A stretch of 64,000 bases of DNA, taken from positions 18,236,640 to 18,300,639 of the forward strand of contig NW_004454180.1 of the NCBI RefSeq assembly GCF_000283155.1, given 5' to 3'. Positions within the stretch are counted from its first letter, which is position 1. Each line of letters opens with the position of its first letter. The notes under the pieces are model-generated. The model did not search any database. It had not been told where the DNA came from and was given only the letters and a program-made list of their open reading frames with translations. Position numbers and translations under genes: made by a program. This DNA comes from Ceratotherium simum simum (taxonomy: Eukaryota; Chordata; Mammalia; Perissodactyla; Rhinocerotidae). Of this stretch, positions 60,584 through 64,000 are shown in pieces.

Positions 60584-60884
60584 AATCATCCTGATAGTTT
60601 CTTTTAAAACTTGGGGTATTGCTGGAGAAAGAACTGCATTTCCAGATGATCTGTATAAACTGCCTCTTGACAATATTGAAGAAAGCACGGTCTATGTCTC
60701 TATTTCAGACCTTGTCATCTATTCAGAAAAGCTTTACCTTTTTTTTCATACAGACCGTCACATTTATTTTTAGGTAGATTTCTAGGTCCTCTATAATTTT
60801 TCTTACTATTGTGAATTGGTTTTATTTCTACTATTTCTATCTAAGTGGTTTAAGGCTTATAGAAAAACGATTAGATTTCTATGC

Positions 60885-61360
60885 ATTGTACTAATTTCCT
60901 ACTGCCGCTGTAACAAATTAGCACAAACTTAATAGCATAAAACAACACAAATGTAGTATCTTACAGTTCTGAAAGTCAGAAGTCCTAAAAATCAAGGTGT
61001 CAGCAGGGCTGAATTCCTTCTGGAGGCTCCAGGAGAGTCTCTTTCCTTGCCTTTCCTGGCTTCTAGAAGTTGCCCACATGCCCTGGCTCGTGGTGCCTTC
61101 CTGGCATTATTCCAGCCTCTGCTTCCTTACATCTCTAACTAGCGACTCTGACCCCGACACTGACCCTCGCGCCTTACTCTTGTAACGACCCCTGTGATTA
61201 CAGTGGGCCCACCTGGATCATCCACAGTCATTTCCCTCCTCAAAATCCTTAACTTAATGCCATCCGCAAAGTCCCTGTGCCACGAAAGGTGACATACCCA
61301 CAGATTCTGAGGATTAGGATTCAGACATCTTTGGGAGGCCATTATCCTATCTACCATGTA
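60885..61360 (-). repeat. MaLR-type LTR, reverse orientation
   Basis: ACTAATTTCCTACTGCCGCT, TAACAAATTAGCACAAACTT, TCTTACAGTTCTGAAAGTCA, GGTGTCAGCAGGGCTGAATT, GTGGGCCCACCTGGATCATC and CTCAAAATCCTTAACTTAAT are in the order of an MLT1-class element read backwards. Solo. Confidence 0.75.
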
Positions 61361-61399
61361 TATTTTTCTTTTATCTTGCCATTTTACTGAACTATCTTA

Positions 61400-64000
61400 T
61401 TAGTTATAATAGTTTCTGAGTTGATTGTTTTGGATTTTCTACATAGATATCATCTTCCTCAGATAACAATAATATAGCCTTTCTGCTTTCAAAATTCATA
61501 CTGCTCATATCTCCTTTTGCCTAATTGTTTTGTTCAATATTAATTCTTCTTGATTTAACGGTTTCTAATACTGAAATGTTGCAAACGTACAGAAAAATAC
61601 AGATATTAATATAATAGTACCCATGTACACAACATCAAGATTTTTATGCTAATATTTTACCATATTTGACTTACAGCACTTTAAAAAAAATAAATAAAAC
61701 ATTCCTGAATGCAACTAAAGCCCACTCCTCCTTAATTTCTCCCTCCCTCTCCAGAGAACTGGTATGTACTATTCCAGTGCATATTTGTATTATTTTATAT
61801 TTTTAGAAATTTTCCCTGCAAGATCATCCTTGCTAGCTTTTTTTTTTTTACTCTAAGTCAGCTTGGGATTTATCTTTGTTGATGTTGTTCACTTATTTTA
61901 ATTACTGTATAATATTCCACTGTACAAACCACAATTTCTTTATTTCCCAATTGAGGGGCAGTACGTTGTTTCCACATTTTTGCTAGTAAAAGCAGTGTTT
62001 AATGACCACCTGTATACATGTGTCATCCTGCACATATACAAGAACACCTCGAAAGCATCCACCTGGATGCAGAAGTGATTATGTTATACAAGGCCTTGAA
62101 ATCTTTCATTTATCTAGGTCTCAAAAGTGCCTGAAACCATCTGTACTCCACCATCAATGTCGAGTAAAGGTGTTTCCCCTACAACTTTGCCAACATCTGG
62201 TGTTTGGGGGCTTTTAAATATTCGCCATCTGATGGACATGAAATAGTGCTATTGTTATTTGGTTTGCATCTTAAGAATTCCTCATGAGTGTGAGCATCTT
62301 TTGGAAGGTTCCCTGCCCACTGGGGCTCTCCTTCTGTAGCTGTCTGTTCAAATCTTTATTCTGTCACTCTTTTCCTAACTTCTGCAGCTAATGAATTTTT
62401 TTCCTTTTCTAATACATGCATTAAATGTGAAAATTCCCTTCAACTTCTTCTTTAGCCATCCAATAAATTATTTAATCTCCATACGGTTGGTCAGACCCAA
62501 TTATCTTGTAATTTACATTATAATTTTTTCTTATAGCCAAAAGTAATTAAAAGTGTGCTGTAACTGCACCGTTGTCACAGAACATGGTCTACATGATGAG
62601 GATTCTTTGGTACCACTGAGATATGCTTTACGGCCTAGCGCACAGTCAATTCCTGTAAATGTTCCACATTTGATTGGTAAGAATGTGTTTTCCCAAATTT
62701 CTCAGTGCAGGGGTTTATATATGCCTATTAGATCAAGCTTGTCGAGTTTATTGTTCAAATTTTTAATATGCTTATTTATTAGTTTCAATGACCTATGTGT
62801 TAACTGATTCTGTATCTGTCAAATGGCTACTAGTAATTCTGTCAAGCTGTGTTCATATATTAGAAACTATGATCCTGGGTGCAATAAACATGAGGTTTAT
62901 TACATCATCTAGTCCGCATATTATTATGTAAGGCTTTTGTCTAAAAGGCCATTTTTGTCTGCTATTAATGTAGCTACCTGATTTTAAAAATTAAAAATAC
63001 AGAGTAGGACAGAGTCTATATTTTTAATTTTTAAAATCATCTTTTACAATTATGTATTTGACATGAATCTTGTAAACAACACATAAATCAACATGCTAAT
63101 TGATGAGTCTATATGCGTTAATCAATGAGTTTTTTAACTGGTTTTATTCTTAATGCTTTTATTTTGCCTCTTCATTCTCCTTTCCTACTTTCTGTTGATT
63201 TTTTTTCTTTATTCTCCATCTTTCCCTTTACTTGTTTGAAAGTTATACTTAAGTGGAGGGCTTAACTACTTTTTATAGGCATCCCTAATTTGACAAAGTC
63301 TCCCACATATAACCAAATACCAGCACCTTGAGATGCGATCACCCCACGACCACCACAGCTTTGAGGCACTGCTTCCCAGCGTTCAGTTACACTCCGTTCA
63401 GAAGCCCCCAGTGTCATTACTATAGATGAGTTTTACTACAGGGGTCTATGTAGATCTGCCAACCTATTTACCAAGTTCTTCCCTTGCCAACACTTCTTGC
63501 CTCTCAGTCCTTCCTCCCAGGTCAGCTGAGCTCTCCCTGACTCACATTCGTTCTCTGGGTGAAGGACTGAGGTTGTAAACACTCCCGGTCTTGGTCTAAA
63601 AACACCTGTGACTTTCACACTTGAGTAGTAGTTTAGCTGGGTACAGAATTGCAGGCTGGCAGCTGCAGGGCTGTCCCCTGGCTCTGGCAGTTGCTGTCAC
63701 AAGTCCTGCTGGTTCTTGGTCCTTTGCGGGTAATCTGACTTCTTAGGCTACTTTCCTTGCCCCCCCAAAGTATCACTAGCTATGAATTTATTTCTATTTT
63801 AGCCTCCTCAGGCCTCAGTGCCATTCCTCACAGCTGAAGAGTCATGCCTTCCATCAATTCTGTAAAATTCTCTACCAACATCTCATGAAATAGTCTCTCT
63901 CCCCTCCCCCGTATTCCTCCTTTGGAATCTCCTTCTAGATACACACTGAACTTCCTCACACAATTCCTCAGAGCTCTTCACCTATTTTCATATTCCTTAT
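61400..64000 (-). repeat. L1 fragments, reverse orientation
   Basis: 61560-62330 resembles a reversed L1 3' end (TAATATTCCACTGTACAAAC, GTTTCCACATTTTTGCTAG). 62340-64000 resembles reversed 5'/ORF1 sequence (GTCTAAAAGGCCATTTTTGT, GCTGGGTACAGAATTGCAGG). L1 sense matches ROR2. Decayed; boundaries uncertain. Confidence 0.5.

Larger units (their letters stand above)
55810..64000 (-). other. ROR2: ROR2 intron 2, partial
   Basis: It runs past the right edge. I looked for the exon 2 coding signature (reverse complement of a VLDPNDPLGPLDG-like peptide) and did not find it. Repeats are listed separately; 56580-58860 and 59560-60370 look single-copy apart from a TG tract near 57001-57025. Confidence 0.75.

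Noticed and set aside
55810..64000. ROR2 exon 2
   Set aside because: No stretch encodes the expected acidic VLDPNDPLGPLDG-like peptide with a phase-1 donor; it must lie outside the window.

Overview
This is mammalian nuclear DNA. It has long introns with GT-AG splice sites, a dense load of old LINE-1, L2, MIR, MaLR LTR and Tigger-type repeats, and four copies of a tRNA-Ser-derived SINE whose head reads GGGGCTGGCCCCGTGGCTTA. I recognise that SINE as the equine repetitive element (ERE) family, which points to a perissodactyl, most likely a horse relative; rhinoceros or tapir is not excluded.

The only protein-coding gene I can support is ROR2, the Wnt5a receptor tyrosine-kinase-like protein, on the minus strand. 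Seven coding exons are present, exons 3 to 9 in the human scheme: 55809-55522, 54651-54621 (a 31-nt microexon), 36742-36615, 32911-32597, 31430-31185, 28097-27895 and 26491-25046. Every junction is in phase and no exon has a frameshift or internal stop. The 2657 coding bases equal the human protein's residues 59-943 with no net indel, going by my memory of the human sequence. The exons give, in order, the Ig-like domain, a short linker, the Frizzled domain (two exons), the kringle, the transmembrane segment, and the kinase with its Ser/Thr/Pro-rich tail. The 3' UTR runs to a poly(A) signal at 24038-24033. Exons 1 and 2 (signal peptide and N-terminus) lie beyond the right edge; intron 2 runs off the window.

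Layout: 1-24012 is intergenic DNA 3' of ROR2, mostly old repeats, with a CpG-rich island near 12.7-13.1 kb and an AT-rich homeodomain-motif segment near 17.4 kb. 24013-33000 is the compact, GC-rich 3' half of the gene. 33-64 kb is intronic: intron 4 (17.9 kb) holds a near-complete but decayed L1 with nested insertions and a second stack of L1, LTR and two Tigger-type DNA transposons. Intron 2 carries further L1, MaLR, hAT and ERE copies.

The most interesting signal is in intron 8. The exon 8 donor is CAG followed by GTCTCC, the only poor donor among the six visible. An AATAAA with a U-rich upstream tract and GU-rich downstream sequence lies about 175 nt inside the intron, and the intron's acceptor is a tandem CAGCAG. 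Read-through would give a membrane-anchored ROR2 with 13 new residues and no kinase. This is a sequence-based prediction and needs transcript data.
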